A DNA stretch of 30,997 nucleotides, from NCBI GenBank assembly GCA_049999765.1, contig JBNGIQ010009228.1, forward strand, positions 358,266-389,262, written 5' to 3'. Below are positions 19,442 to 29,514 of this stretch, one piece after another. Every line of letters begins with the position of its first letter. The stretch's first letter is position 1. A program made the position numbers and the translations under genes. The notes beneath the pieces are model-generated. The model worked only from the letters and a program-made list of their open reading frames with translations. It ran no database searches and was not told where the DNA came from. Origin of the DNA: Phaeoceros laevis. Its lineage: Eukaryota > Anthocerotophyta > Anthocerotopsida > Notothyladales.

Positions 19442-21567
19442 TCACAAAATGGGCAGAGGTTGCTCACAGAAGTTGCTACCGCCTTCAACAACAAAAAGAA
19501 AAGGGATGAATAAGGAGCAAATCCTTCACCAGAGTGCAAGCGAGAAAGGAGGCTAGGATTGCATAGAAAACTTCAATAGTGCAGGAGGAGAAATCACATA
19601 CTTCAAACGAGGAGCTCTGAAGGCCGCTGGCTGGTGCCCAGGAAGCCTCTGCCTGGGCTCCGGAGTCTCCTGCACCTGGACGGTGACAAGAGGAGGCTTG
19701 TAACCTCGCTGCTGTGTGTTGCTCTGTGCATGGTTGGCCATCGAACTGCTTGCTCCCGTTGAGCTGCTTGCTCCCGTTGAGCTGCTTGCTCCCATTGAGC
19801 TGCTTGCCAGTGGGCCTGTGTGGATGTACGGCTCAAGAGACGCTTTCCCTCGTCCCTGCATAGAGAAAGCATCAGACCCTCTTCCTGGTGGTGTGTCTCC
19901 AACGGCTGAGAGCTTTCTCAAGCCTACATCCTCCAGCGCATCAGACGGAACTTCTGGCTGCTCATGACCGGTAGCACTTGCATTTGCAGAATCTTCATCC
20001 GAGCCAAAAAAGATGAGAGCAACTTTTGAAGCACGATCTGCCAGAGGGACCATTCGACCATCTGGGCTTTTGAACAAATCACCTTCTTTCCAAACTTCGG
20101 ATTCAGAGTGGCTCGGCTCAATAGCTTTGCCTCGATCCACCCCAGCTGGAGAGGATGCTGGAAGTACACCTGTCTGCATGGCTTTCCTTCCATCCACAAC
20201 AGCTGGAGTGGATGCTGGAGGGAAACCTGACTGCACGGTCTTACCCCGCTCCACCAGAGTTGCAGAGGATGCTCGAGGGGCGCCTGTGCCAATGGCCTGA
20301 CTATGGTGCACCCCAGATGGGGGGGAAGCTCGAGGCATGCCTCGAGCAATTGCTGGACCTCGGTGCACCACATCTGGATTTGAAGCTCGAGGCATGCCTC
20401 TCCCGATTGCTGGACCTCGATGCACAACAGCTGCAGTGGATGCTCGAGGTGTGCCTGTCTGGATTCCTTCACCTGGGTGCACTACAGCGTGAGTAGATGC
20501 TGGACGCATGCCTGTCCGCATGGCTTCACTTGGACCCACCACAAAGGGAGTGTACGCCTGAGGTAACCTCGTATTCATGGCTTCACCTCGACGCACCACA
20601 AAGGGAGTGTGTGCCTGAGGTACCTCTGTCTCCATGGCTTCACCTCGATGCACCACAGGAGTGTACCCTGCGGGCACAGCTACAGATTCACCTTGATTCA
20701 CCACAGAGGGAGTGTATGGTGGAGGCACCTCCGTCTCCATAGCATCCCCTGCAGGTATGGATACTGGGAGAATGACCGTGCCTCCACTTGAAGAAATGCC
20801 TGTGGTTTCGCTTGGAAGAACACCTGCACCTTCGGCTGGGGCGCAACCAGACTTGCGACGGGCGCTGGCTGCAAAAGCTTCATCAAAAATTTTATCAACT
20901 GTCCCCATGTCCACAGTCTCCCAATCTATTTCAAAGCCATACTCATCCACCTTCACCGCAGGCACCTCATAAACTCGTGGGATGGCAGCCCCGCCGGCAT
21001 TGTCTCTCTCGTTACCAACAGGAACTGCAGGCATGAAAGCAGACCCTGATGCTGAACCAGCCGTTTCAGGACCCCTACTACCATGGTTTTCAACTGCTCG
21101 CGGTGCATTGAAATGCCGGCCTGGTACAGCTTGCTTCCCGCCCTCCTCGCTCAGGACCTCCAGGGCCTTGCCCACAGCATCCATTGAGAGTGCTACCGGC
21201 TTCCCGGAAGCAGTCGTGTACAGAGACGCTCCAGAGGTGTCGACATCCAAATTGGAAATGGAAGCCTTTTTCCTCTTCTCGTCCCCCTTATCTTCATCCA
21301 TTCTTGCCTGCTTACCGGTGGCCATCCTGTTGGGTGGCACCTGGTTGTTGGTAAATCGACCAGGAGCAGGCGTAGGAGGAGGCTGTTGCCCCCCAAAAGC
21401 AGCACCAGGAGGAGAGAGCCCGGGCTGCAGCTGAAGCCACGCACAATGACAAGTTCTCAACAATACAGCTCTCCACAAGACGAAACCAGTGAATCCTGTT
21501 CCAAGGTGCACTACTACCTTACCTGCGGAGGTCGGAAGGTGCTATTGCAGTTTCCAGCACGATGCAT
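19442..21567 (-). CDS. BRC-repeat (BRCA2-like) protein with tandem repeats, about 633 aa
   Basis: BRC repeats bind the recombinase RAD51 (FxxA contact) in BRCA2. Model: exon 1 21567-21523 (15 codons), exon 2 21424-19602, exon 3 19475-19442. The first junction has a strong CAG|GTAAGG donor and keeps phase; the last junction and C terminus are uncertain. A good BRC repeat lies at about residues 83-106 (LYTTASGKPVALSMDAV then GKALEVL), with Tyr for the usual Phe of FxTASGK. A degenerate second one (LFKSPDGRMVPLADRAS then KVALIFF) lies near 460-485. Between them are EIDWETVDMGTVDKIFDEAF and a run of eleven 19-residue repeats. The C-terminal part is serine/proline-rich with a GASSS(T/M) array. No helical, OB-fold or tower domain of BRCA2 is seen and too little space remains downstream. 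It could be a truncated BRCA2 relative or another BRC-bearing RAD51 binder. An in-frame ATG also occurs at residue 49. Confidence 0.55.
19743..19808 (-). repeat. 18-bp coding repeat (ASSS-T/M-G units)
   Basis: About four tandem copies of an 18-bp unit built on TTGAGCTGCTTGCTCCC (plus strand) encode consecutive ASSSTG or ASSSMG hexapeptides in the C-terminal part of the BRC-repeat protein. Copies are nearly identical, suggesting recent expansion. Confidence 0.85.
20120..20749 (-). repeat. 57-bp coding minisatellite, eleven 19-residue repeats
   Basis: Eleven consecutive units, most exactly 19 codons (57 bp) and one shortened, run through exon 2 of the BRC-repeat gene. Example units are GEAMETEVPQAHTPFVVRR, GEAMNTRLPQAYTPFVVGP, GPAIGRGMPRASNPDVVHR and GKTVQSGFPPASTPAVVDG. 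The consensus is roughly G-x-A-(M/I)-x-T-x-x-P-x-A-S-T-P-x-V-V-x-R. Units differ enough to be an old array, but every length keeps the frame. Confidence 0.92.
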
Positions 21568-22334
21568 CCCGGAAGGTGAAGCACCTCGTGCCTTTGGGAC
21601 AATGGGTGTCAACAGTATTCGCAATCTACAGCCCACGGAACACACCAACACATCAGCACGCCGGAACATCACTAACCCCTAGAAATAGGCTATCAGAGGC
21701 AAGCAAGGGTCAAGTGGCTAGCACAACTCAGATTGTATGAGCGGGTTCGACCTAGACTTCGCTCCTCCCGAGCCCCTTGGAGTCCAAACCTCTTGGGATT
21801 CAAATCCAATCCTAGGTAGCTCCTGATGCGCAGGCTTGCTCAGGCTCCCACAGATAGAAATGCTGCGGAGATGACCAGAGAAGGATGACGAGGACGCAGA
21901 AAGAAGCGGTAAGGCACCAATACTCCTACAGAGTGCCAACAACGAGGAGACAAGGCGCAAATGTACCACCACCAGCTGCAAAATTCCTGTGCTGCGGCAG
22001 TAGCTTATGAGGAACAGCACAACAAAGCACCTAGGAGCGGGAAATTTTGGCGGGAGAGCAACACCGGTGGTTCCTCCACCGAATTCGAAAACGTCGAAAA
22101 CGTTGGTGCCTCGCTAATTCAACGCCGATCCTAGGGCCAAATCTGGCGGCGCAGCCAGCTGAGTCTCTCTCTAATCACACTACTGTCACAGTGTCACAGC
22201 ACAATCGGAAACGAGTTTCACACCTGTGGCGAAATCACCTCGGTCTGCTCAAGCCCTAGGCAGGGGTGAGACTCGCCCTATTTCACGCTTTGCCTGTCGC
22301 TGCGCGGAGCCGCCAGTCCCTCAAGCCGGCCACG
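21568..22334. promoter_or_regulatory. Divergent intergenic segment, BRC-repeat gene / RPL18
   Basis: About 770 bp between two divergent starts. It must supply the RPL18 promoter. I saw no perfect telo-box (AAACCCTA); AAGCCCTA at about 22251 is close. The minus-strand open frame 21718-22020 was not recognised. Confidence 0.35.
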
Positions 22335-23330
22335 ATGGTATGCTTCCCTGCACGATCTTCTCTGCATAATCTCCTCTGGTCGACTCTCTGAAGTTGATTT
22401 CCACGGTTCTGATGTGCAATTCTCAATTTTCAGGGTATCGACCTTGTAGCCGGCGGGCGCAACAAAAAGACAAAGCGCACAGCTCCTAAGAGTGACAATC
22501 CCTATCTTAAGCTCCTGGTGAAGGTAACGCAGCTCCTGGTGAAGGGACAGCGACAGTGTGTTTCTGTGCAATCGGTGACCTGGTTGTTGTGTAGAGCCCT
22601 AGAAGGAGTGCTGTGTGGTGATTTTTTCCGTCTGCGGCGTGGTGCAGCTGTACAGATTTCTGGTGAGAAGGACAGACAGCCCATTCAACAAGGTGATTCT
22701 CAAGCGTTTGTTCATGAGCAAGACAAACAGGCCTCCTCTGTCGCTCTCCAGACTGCTGAGATACACGAAGGGCAAGGTAAGGATTCAAAATGAATGGACT
22801 GTGTGGCATTTTTGTGTTCAATGCTGCCTCTGATAAACTTGTGTTGACTGAATTTTAAAGTCGGTGCTGCTGTTGCTTTCAGGAGGACAAGATTGCGGTG
22901 GTGGTGGGCACTGTGACAGATGACATCAGAGTATACGATGTCCCTGCTCTCAAGGTCGCTGCCCTAAAATTCACTGAGACTGCCCGAGCTCGAATCTTGA
23001 AAGCGGGTGGGGAGGTTTACACCTTTGACCAGCTGGCGTTGAAGGCACCAACTGGCTCCAATACGGTATGGCATTGCTGCAAATCTAGATCTTGAATCAT
23101 AACAGAACGGTGGCCCTCCGTTTACCCCATGTTGCCCTTTATTTACCTTATGTTACCCTTCTGATGTGCAGATTTTGTTGCGGGGCCCGAAGAACGCCCG
23201 GGAGGCAGTCAAGCATTTTGGAAGGGCACCAGGCGTGCCCCACAGTCGAACGAAGCCCTACGTCCGGTCGAAGGGCAGGAAGTTTGAGAAGGCTCGGGGT
23301 CGACGAAACAGCAGGGGCTTCAAGGTGTAA
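22335..23330 (+). CDS. RPL18: 60S ribosomal protein L18 (eL18), 187 aa
   Basis: Component of the cytosolic large ribosomal subunit. Five exons: 22335-22337 (the ATG alone), 22434-22523, 22648-22776, 22883-23065 and 23172-23330. All introns are GT-AG (96-124 bp) and all junctions fall in phase 0. The protein reads [107 protein letters not shown], and ends with the basic tail [10 protein letters not shown]. The 187-aa length equals that of plant L18. Intron 2 opens with a near-copy of the exon end (CTCCTGGTGAAG repeated after 9 bp), which carries no second GT donor. Confidence 0.97.
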
Positions 23331-24826
23331 GGTTATCCTGCTGAACGGACAATTTTGTGATGCTTGTCTTGTAAGGACAAGCTGGAATTCTTTTTCGAAA
23401 CTGGGAGTGTGTGAGAACACGAACCTTGTTGGGGCAATGTCGATGCACGTAAGCCAGTGTTCTTACTCGTATCTTGTTGCTGCTGGGGAGTTCAAATCTG
23501 CTTAAGAACTTCAACCGGCTTGACCTTCAGTTATATTGTGACGAGAGTGCATTTGATAGGCAGAAAGGAACGTTCTTGTGAGCTCCCAATGATACCGGTG
23601 ATACCGCACCATTTCGTCAAACAAAGTCACATGTTGTAATCATAGCGAACGCTGAAAGCCTGAAAGGTGACGTCCACAGAATGTCCAACGAACTGTAGTG
23701 CACGGTGCAATTCGTATTGGAGAAGTATCTCCACTCAGCAAGCGTAGTGCTTTTCCTAGGATAAGCAACTCGAAGACCTAGAGGTACTCATGGTATGAGT
23801 AGACTGAAATTGCTAAGAAAGACACTATGGAGGATCATCAGGTTCTCAAATTCCGTGGTTGGAAATATCCAACCTCCCTCCTGATCAGCCTATCAGCCGG
23901 CAGAGCCCAGATTAAAATGCCTTCTGCTTGGCCGGAATTGATACGACCCTTCATCATGACTGTGTTTGAAACCCATCATGCCAAGGCACATTATCAATAA
24001 TCTGTCGCGCACTTCTGGGTCCAAAACTGGCATATAACCTCACCAGGTGGCTTTCTCCTCACCAGGACTAAACTCCATTTCGCGACTTGCAATGTCACAA
24101 CGAATGAAGATTCCATCGTCCCAGGCTTTTCTGCTTATGTAGACTTGCAACAGTACTCAAGCATACGCAGGCAATCACAAAGATGGTTATGATCTTAGAA
24201 GTTAACCGTTTTACACATTGTCAAGTGGGTTTTCAAAGACTCATGCTCACTCTGCCGACTACTAACCTAGTAGATATCTTCTGGCCTTAGTCAAAAAATT
24301 GCAGGTTGGCACATGCATTCAGGACGGAGACAAAGGTTACATGGATTAAATTAAATGCATATGGTGTCTCTCTCAACTACTGCTAGAGTTCACCTGTGGA
24401 GCTAAATCATTGCTTGCGTCTGTAGATGAGCAGTAAACCCGGACAGGTTTGCCTCAAGTAAGGACAAGCTTCACTATCATACTGAATGCATCAGTACTCA
24501 AGTTCATCATAGATCAGAAGCCGTAGGTCAGAGACAGACGTATTTGTGGGCGATTGATCTTGCAATTGTCTGCTAGATTTCTATGCGAAATGTATACAGA
24601 GGAGCATGTAAAGGAAAGAAGGAAAGGAAAGGAAATTCCTTTATGGTGTTTGGGGCAGCTTGGGTTTTTGACAAAATGATTGAACGCATCAGATGAAGTT
24701 TCATGGAACACACACGGAACAGACAGGGCTCCAAGGCTCTGAAGGCTCCCAGCATGTCTCCGGCAAAGTGACACGAAAGAGAGACCTGATACGCTAAACT
24801 TTTCTTGCTGTCTTAATGCAGGTGTT
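23331..24826. other. Intergenic; RPL18 3' region, nothing else recognised
   Basis: The first few hundred bases are presumably the RPL18 3' untranslated region. The remaining ~1.2 kb is AT-richer, has no long open frame and shows no recognisable gene, RNA or mobile element. Confidence 0.4.
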
Positions 24827-25455
24827 TTGTTGAGGATGCTGTTTTTATGCAACCAAGTTCATATCAATATACTACAGTTTGGCTTTCAGTCAGACATTTG
24901 CGTCCAGAATGTCCTTGTAGACATGTATGGTGAATCTGGAAACGTGAAGGATGCAAGACTTGTATTGGGCTGCATGCGAATACGGGATGTGGTGTCGTGG
25001 TATGCAATGATCGCAGGGTACGCCCATTTTGAGGACAAGGAACTTTTAAGCTGGTGCAGAGCAAAAACGTAAGGCCAACCTCTATCACCTTCGTCGGAAT
25101 ATATTGTGGTTGTTTGGGAGCTCTAGAAGACGGCAAGCAATGCCCAGATCATCAGGTGTGGTCGGAGTTCCAAGTCTTTCAGGCGACTGCCCTATTAGAC
25201 AGGTATTAGAAATATGGTTCCTTTGAAGAGGCACGTGAAATGTTTGGTAGAATGCCAAGACGAGACGTTGTTTCCTGGACAGAGCATGGCCTCAGAGTTT
25301 CCGACCACGATTGTGCTATGGAGGCTCTGCCTCTGTTCGAGGAAATGCAGCAGTCGGGTGTTAAGCCAGACTCTAGTACAATGCATATGGTGCCTCTCTC
25401 AACTGCCTGTAGCAACGGATTGGCAGTGGTAGAGGGCAGAGAGATGCATGCCTAA
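24827..25455 (+). pseudogene. Pentatricopeptide-repeat (PLS-class) pseudogene fragment
   Basis: PPR proteins act in organelle RNA processing and editing. One frame (to 25072) gives QVHINILQFGFQSDICVQN, LVDMYGESGNVKDARLV and MRIRDVVSWYAMIAGYAHF, typical L/S-type repeats. The reading then shifts frame for VRPTSITFVGIYCGCLGALE, shifts again, meets an in-frame TAG at the position of the second Ser in the usual LLDMYSKCGS, and resumes as KYGSFEEAREMFGRMPRRDV, PLFEEMQQSGVKPDSST and VVEGREMHA-stop. At least two frame changes plus a stop, with no clear introns to absorb them, make it non-functional as read. Weak echoes (LCKCGGL near 25520; KERNVQMAKSILAAG and KKNGCESVE at about 25765-25890) may be the tail of the same gene. 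Confidence 0.8.
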
Positions 25456-26485
25456 TGATAGGAGCAAATTTCATTTGACACTGTATCGTTGGTGTGTACG
25501 GAGTTTACAGCCTATGCAAGTGTGGGGGGCTTACGGGATGAATATGCATCACTGTGTTCAGTTCACTCACCGTAGTTCGAGGTCAGAGACATATTCTAGC
25601 TGCATGTGTCTGGAGTTGCTCCTCTTGACATTGTTCTTGGTGATACTGCACTCAGGACGGACATAGAAGGATACAGCTGCATACAAGTACAGTCAGGAAT
25701 GACACCAACTTGCTGCAGTGTCTGGATGACACAACTTCGTCCACCAGTAAAGCTGCAAATTTTTCCTTAGAAAAAGAGAGAAACGTCCAAATGGCCAAGA
25801 GTATACTTGCAGCAGGTGTGGCTGGAAGCAGGCAATCAAAGAGACAGTCCGGTAAGAAGAATGGATGCGAGAGCGTCGAGAGCTGACAGCCAAAAAGATC
25901 GTTAGCCAAGTGTTCCTTGTAATGCCGTGTTGCAACATTTGGTTTGCCCCAATTCTAGTGGTTTGCACAAATTGTACTAGGTCGATTCAGCTTGTAAACG
26001 TCTCCATGTTCAAGTTGCCAGCCAGTAGATATGAAATAAAACATGTGGGCTGGTTTCCACAAGGGTCACAAGCACGACACTGACCACGGCACGCCGTATC
26101 ACAAGACATCTTGCACCTTCAACAAAGTATAGTTTGCCTTCCACTGTAAAAGCTGTTAACAATCGACTGCATGAGAGTCCCATAGCTGACTACACTACAG
26201 ACTGCGCAAGCCTGCAAACAAGAAGTGGCAGCAGCAGCTGCCTGCATGCGGTCAGAAGAAGCCTTACCAACCTACCCCTTCGCCCCAACAGGAAACCTAC
26301 AGAACAAAGACAAACATTTCCAAGCATGCCGGCGCCAAAAGGGCCCTGGTACACAGTTAGGCCCTGGCTGCCTTCAAGCCTAGCTTCCCTTCTACCTCTT
26401 ATGTTTCTCGCGTTCTAGGGCACTCGGTCAAGGAATGGCTGGTGGTTCTGCCATTCCCGACCCGCTTCGCTTTCGCTTGGGCTTC
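25456..26485. other. Intergenic; possible decayed PPR tail, otherwise nothing
   Basis: Up to about 25890 there are short plus-strand fragments reminiscent of a PPR C-terminal extension, too broken to annotate. From 25900 to 26485 I see only short open frames without recognisable content. Confidence 0.35.
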
Positions 26486-26851
26486 TCAAAAGGGCTTCAG
26501 TCGCTTGGTGGTGTGCTTCAATCGCTTCACACGCCTGGTGGCTGGTTTCAGGCGCTTGGCAGCGTGCCTGGACCGCTTCCCCGTGTGCTTGGTGCCCTCC
26601 TCCACCTGCACGAATGCCGGCACTGTATCCTGCAGCCTTACACCTTGCACATCCCTCTCTCGCTGGGCCTGCAGTGCCTTGAGCTTCTGCAACATTTCTT
26701 CAGCCAGAGGCACTGCGTACTCCAGCAAATACGGTTCCTGCTGCACAAGCAGTAGGATTTCATCCAGCACGTCCTGCAACATCTGCAAAGTGTAAGCTTG
26801 CTTGGCAGGCTGATCTGCACTGGCCGATTCCTCGTCTCCGTGCTCGTCCAT
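26486..26851 (-). CDS. Small orphan protein, coiled-coil-like with basic repeated tail, 121 aa
   Basis: Not recognised. The frame starts at ATG 26851 (MDEHGDEESASADQ, acidic) and continues through two likely helices, YTLQMLQDVLDEILLLVQQE and AVPLAEEMLQKLKALQAQRE, with leucine spacing suited to a helical bundle or coiled coil. The tail is very basic and repetitive: HAAKRLKPATRRV, KRLKHTT, KRLKPF-stop. It may bind nucleic acid or mark nuclear import; this is inference. A possible donor (CAAG|GTGTAAGG) within the helix region means the tail could be intronic and the protein could continue elsewhere. Its single-frame integrity and distinct domains argue for a real gene, but nothing else confirms it. 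Confidence 0.45.
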   Translation of the reverse strand: MDEHGDEESASADQPAKQAYTLQMLQDVLDEILLLVQQEPYLLEYAVPLAEEMLQKLKALQAQRERDVQGVRLQDTVPAFVQVEEGTKHTGKRSRHAAKRLKPATRRVKRLKHTTKRLKPF

Positions 26852-28663
26852 TGTTAGCTCGTGCAGGGCAACACGTCACCGCAACTTTTGGAGCTCTGTA
26901 GCTGAGCGGCCGCAGAGCACTTGGGAAGCTCGGTGGATAAATTGAGCCCAAGTTCCGTTCCTTACCTCGCCATTGCCTTGTTTCCGGTTAACCACCCGGA
27001 GTCCTGTTAAACCACCCGTCATCTAAGTACACAGCTGAACTAACAGGAAGACTGTTGGATTGTTGGACAAACAATAAAGGCAAACACGAGTGTCTTTTGC
27101 CAACCAAAGGCATCCCTAGTTGCCTGGTTTAAAAACTTCACAAAATTCAGACATTTCAATCAAAGACAATATGTTATTGATGAAGGAAGGAACTTTACTA
27201 AGCATTTTTGGGCAGCCACACACATGAAGCAATGGAAGAAACAAACAATATGGTAGGGATGCTTGTAGGTTTAATTGCGTCACCTGTGTGTTAGCGATGA
27301 TCACTGGTACAATATAAAACGACTCTTGTGTAAAAGATCGCTCATTATCCACTCAGCGTTGTGCAAGGCCATAATGTGGAGTGTAATGTCATTTACCTTC
27401 ATATTTTGCCAGACAAGAGAAAAAAACCAATTGAAGTTTCAGGCTACCAATTAACTGATAAGCTTTTCCCTGCATCATACCTAGCCCAACATGGGCAAGT
27501 TTGTCTGCTGGGCACATACTTAACACAAGTGTAAGGTGCAAAAATACCCCACACCGCAAATAACTAGGCTGCAAGCTATACATACGGCACCTAAGGGACA
27601 ACTTTCAGGCTCCACGCGCAGGCATCGCAAATGTGATCACTTGCAATACCTTCCACAGAGACATGAAATTTCCAAGTGCAGTCAGCAATGCACTTGCCTG
27701 CTAAGGTACGCCCTTGCTTGCGGTTGTCACTTAGCGGCTGCTTGCTAACGTCTCCAGCGCCATGCATGAAGTGCAATGGTTGTTCTAATTACTGCTGAGA
27801 CCCCTAGTATTCCTGCAATAATCCTGCCGCTATTATCTGCCCTAACAGCTCTTTGGAAGCCAGACGGGCAATCCTGCCACACACATACTATTAAGCCAGG
27901 AAGCAATCAAAATGTCCCGCACCGCATTCACACTGTGCCCACCGCATGACATACCTGTAGAAGAAGAAGAAGCAATAAGCTTTTCCCTACATCATACTTG
28001 TAGAAGAAGAAGCAGCTACTTTACTATATGCTGTATGGGTTAAAAAGGTCCCACATTTGTGATACAGATCTTCGCTCTTTAGGAAATTCCATGGATTTAC
28101 TTTGTTGTTTTGTGCATGTTCAACGAACATGAGGTCGTTGGATAACATCACAAACTCATTTTCACTTTTGCTATTTATTTTCCCTGCTTCGGCCTCTATG
28201 ATAGCCTTTTTTACTTTTGGGCTTCCACCTTGTATTTCCTTCCTCCTTTCTCGAGCGCTGAGTGGGTTTTAGCTCTCTTCCGCCTTTTTCGACCTTGTGG
28301 GCGCCCGCGGGGCCTCATTAAGCGCTTGAGCCCCGAACCGCTCACAGTAGTATTGATCACCGAAGGACAAGATCATTCAGGAGGCGAAGATGGAATATCG
28401 GTTGCTCCTTTCTTCGGACAATCTTTTTTTTTTCCAACAATCAATTTTTTGTGTTATGGGTCATTTTTAAATCCACACATTGTAATAGGGATGATCACTC
28501 ATCTCTTGCAAATCTTGTAAAACTTGGCTAAATGTGTGGTATATACTTAAATTCCTATGCACAATAAATGAATGTGCCCATTTGTAAAGCAAAAAACGCA
28601 TTGAGATTTTGAAGAAATCATTGGAATATGGATCTTAGAGTATGGTAATATTGTGTTGTATTG
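26852..28663. other. AT-rich intergenic stretch with minor repeats
   Basis: About 1.8 kb without a supported gene. The 23-bp string beginning ATAAGCTTTTCCCT occurs at about 27458 and again at about 27975 with one mismatch. The second copy is flanked on both sides by TGTAGAAGAAGAAG runs (27957-27973 and 27998-28013). The open frame at 28230-28520 was not recognised. Confidence 0.4.
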
Positions 28664-28796
28664 TCGGTCATGGAATTTAACCTAATTCAAAACAAATCAG
28701 GGATCGAGTATACACATGTGATACATGTATTCTCGGTCCTCAGGGTGGAATCTGACCTAATTTAAAACAAATCCAGGAACGAGAATACACATGCGG
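28664..28796 (+). repeat. Promoter-proximal direct duplication, two copies of about 55-60 bp
   Basis: Copies at 28664-28720 and 28733-28796 share TCGGTC, GGAAT, ACCTAATT-AAAACAAATC, GA-CGAG-ATACACATG with a few substitutions and short indels. The second copy ends directly before the TATA box of the EG45-like gene, so the duplicated segment is likely promoter sequence. Confidence 0.8.
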
Positions 28797-28800
28797 TGCC

Positions 28801-28808
28801 TATATAAG
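28801..28808 (+). promoter_or_regulatory. TATA box of the EG45-like gene
   Basis: TATATAAG lies 140 bp before the chosen start ATG (28941) and just after the duplicated segment. It is the clearest core-promoter signal in the window. Transcription would begin at about 28830-28840. Confidence 0.6.
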
Positions 28809-28940
28809 CACCACAGGGGTTTGAACATCTCATTAGCCCTCTTGTCTTGGAAGTGCTGTTGTTGCGACCTTCTTTTACTGGTGCTTTTCGTACTATTAAG
28901 AGCCGTGGACTTCAAGCTCGTTTTGTTGGTCAATGTCACA

Positions 28941-29490
28941 ATGGTGATGTTTCTTATCACCATGTTTGTGCCACTTTGCCGATCGGATGCCGATCTTAAT
29001 CTTGTTGTCCAGGCTCATGGCATTGTGAACTACACTGTGATCGGTATGTTAGCTCGTGTGTAATTAACTAACTAGTAGATCAACATTTATGCTAGAAATT
29101 AAGCCTAGATTTTGGTTTCGCTTATACATGTGCGTTTCTTGTCATGCTGTAGAGGATGCCTGCCCTGAAAACAACGGAAGGCAATTAGGATCAGAGAACC
29201 CTAAATGGGTCATAGTGGACGATGCTATATGGAACGGTGGAACTGAGTGCCACGTCCGCCGCTCAGTGTGTGTCTATAATTTTTTAATAGACCAGTGCAG
29301 CCAGGACACTTGCCAGGGCGTAGAAGTGGTTGGGAGTATCAAGCCAGCTTGCGTCAGCGGAGATTGTCCCGAAGTCCGAGTGTCTTCAGATGTTTGGGAC
29401 CTGCTTTTTCCTGGGCAACCGATTGAGGATGACCACAGGGTCCTTGCAAGCTACAGTCGGTCATTTTTGCGCGAGTACTTGAGTACTTGA
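28941..29490 (+). CDS. Secreted EG45-like / plant natriuretic peptide-like protein, 146 aa
   Basis: Small secreted proteins with an expansin-like double-psi beta-barrel, including plant natriuretic peptides, act in the apoplast in water and ion balance. Exons 28941-29043 and 29153-29490, one 109-bp intron, 146 aa. A signal peptide (MVMFLITMFVPLCRSDA) precedes the mature part. The barrel matches in order: GIVNYTVIEDACPENN (the A-x-Y-...-C start), WVIVDDAIWNGGTECHVRRS (compare V-x-x-x-LW-NG-x-ACG-RY), and VEVVGSIKPACVSGDCPEVR then SSDVWDLL (compare V-V-D-C-x-x-x-C-x-L-LS-DAF). The mature part has seven cysteines. Some family positions differ, such as ECH for ACG, so it is a divergent member; the exact subfamily is uncertain. 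It is convergent with the cupin gene. The stop codon lies inside a short tandem repeat. Confidence 0.68.
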
Positions 29491-29514
29491 GCTTAGTACT
29501 TGAGTACTTGAGCT
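29473..29514. repeat. Short tandem repeat spanning the EG45-like stop codon
   Basis: Four copies of GTACTTGAG in two pairs (GAGTACTTGAGTACTTGAGCT, then again after TA) cover 29473-29514. The last codons (EYLST-stop) are read from the first copies, so the repeat overlaps the end of the gene. Confidence 0.85.

Noticed and set aside
28791-28940. Earlier in-frame ATG (28791) for the EG45-like protein
   Set aside because: It lies upstream of the TATA box, so it cannot be in the mRNA; ATG 28941 gives a clean signal peptide.
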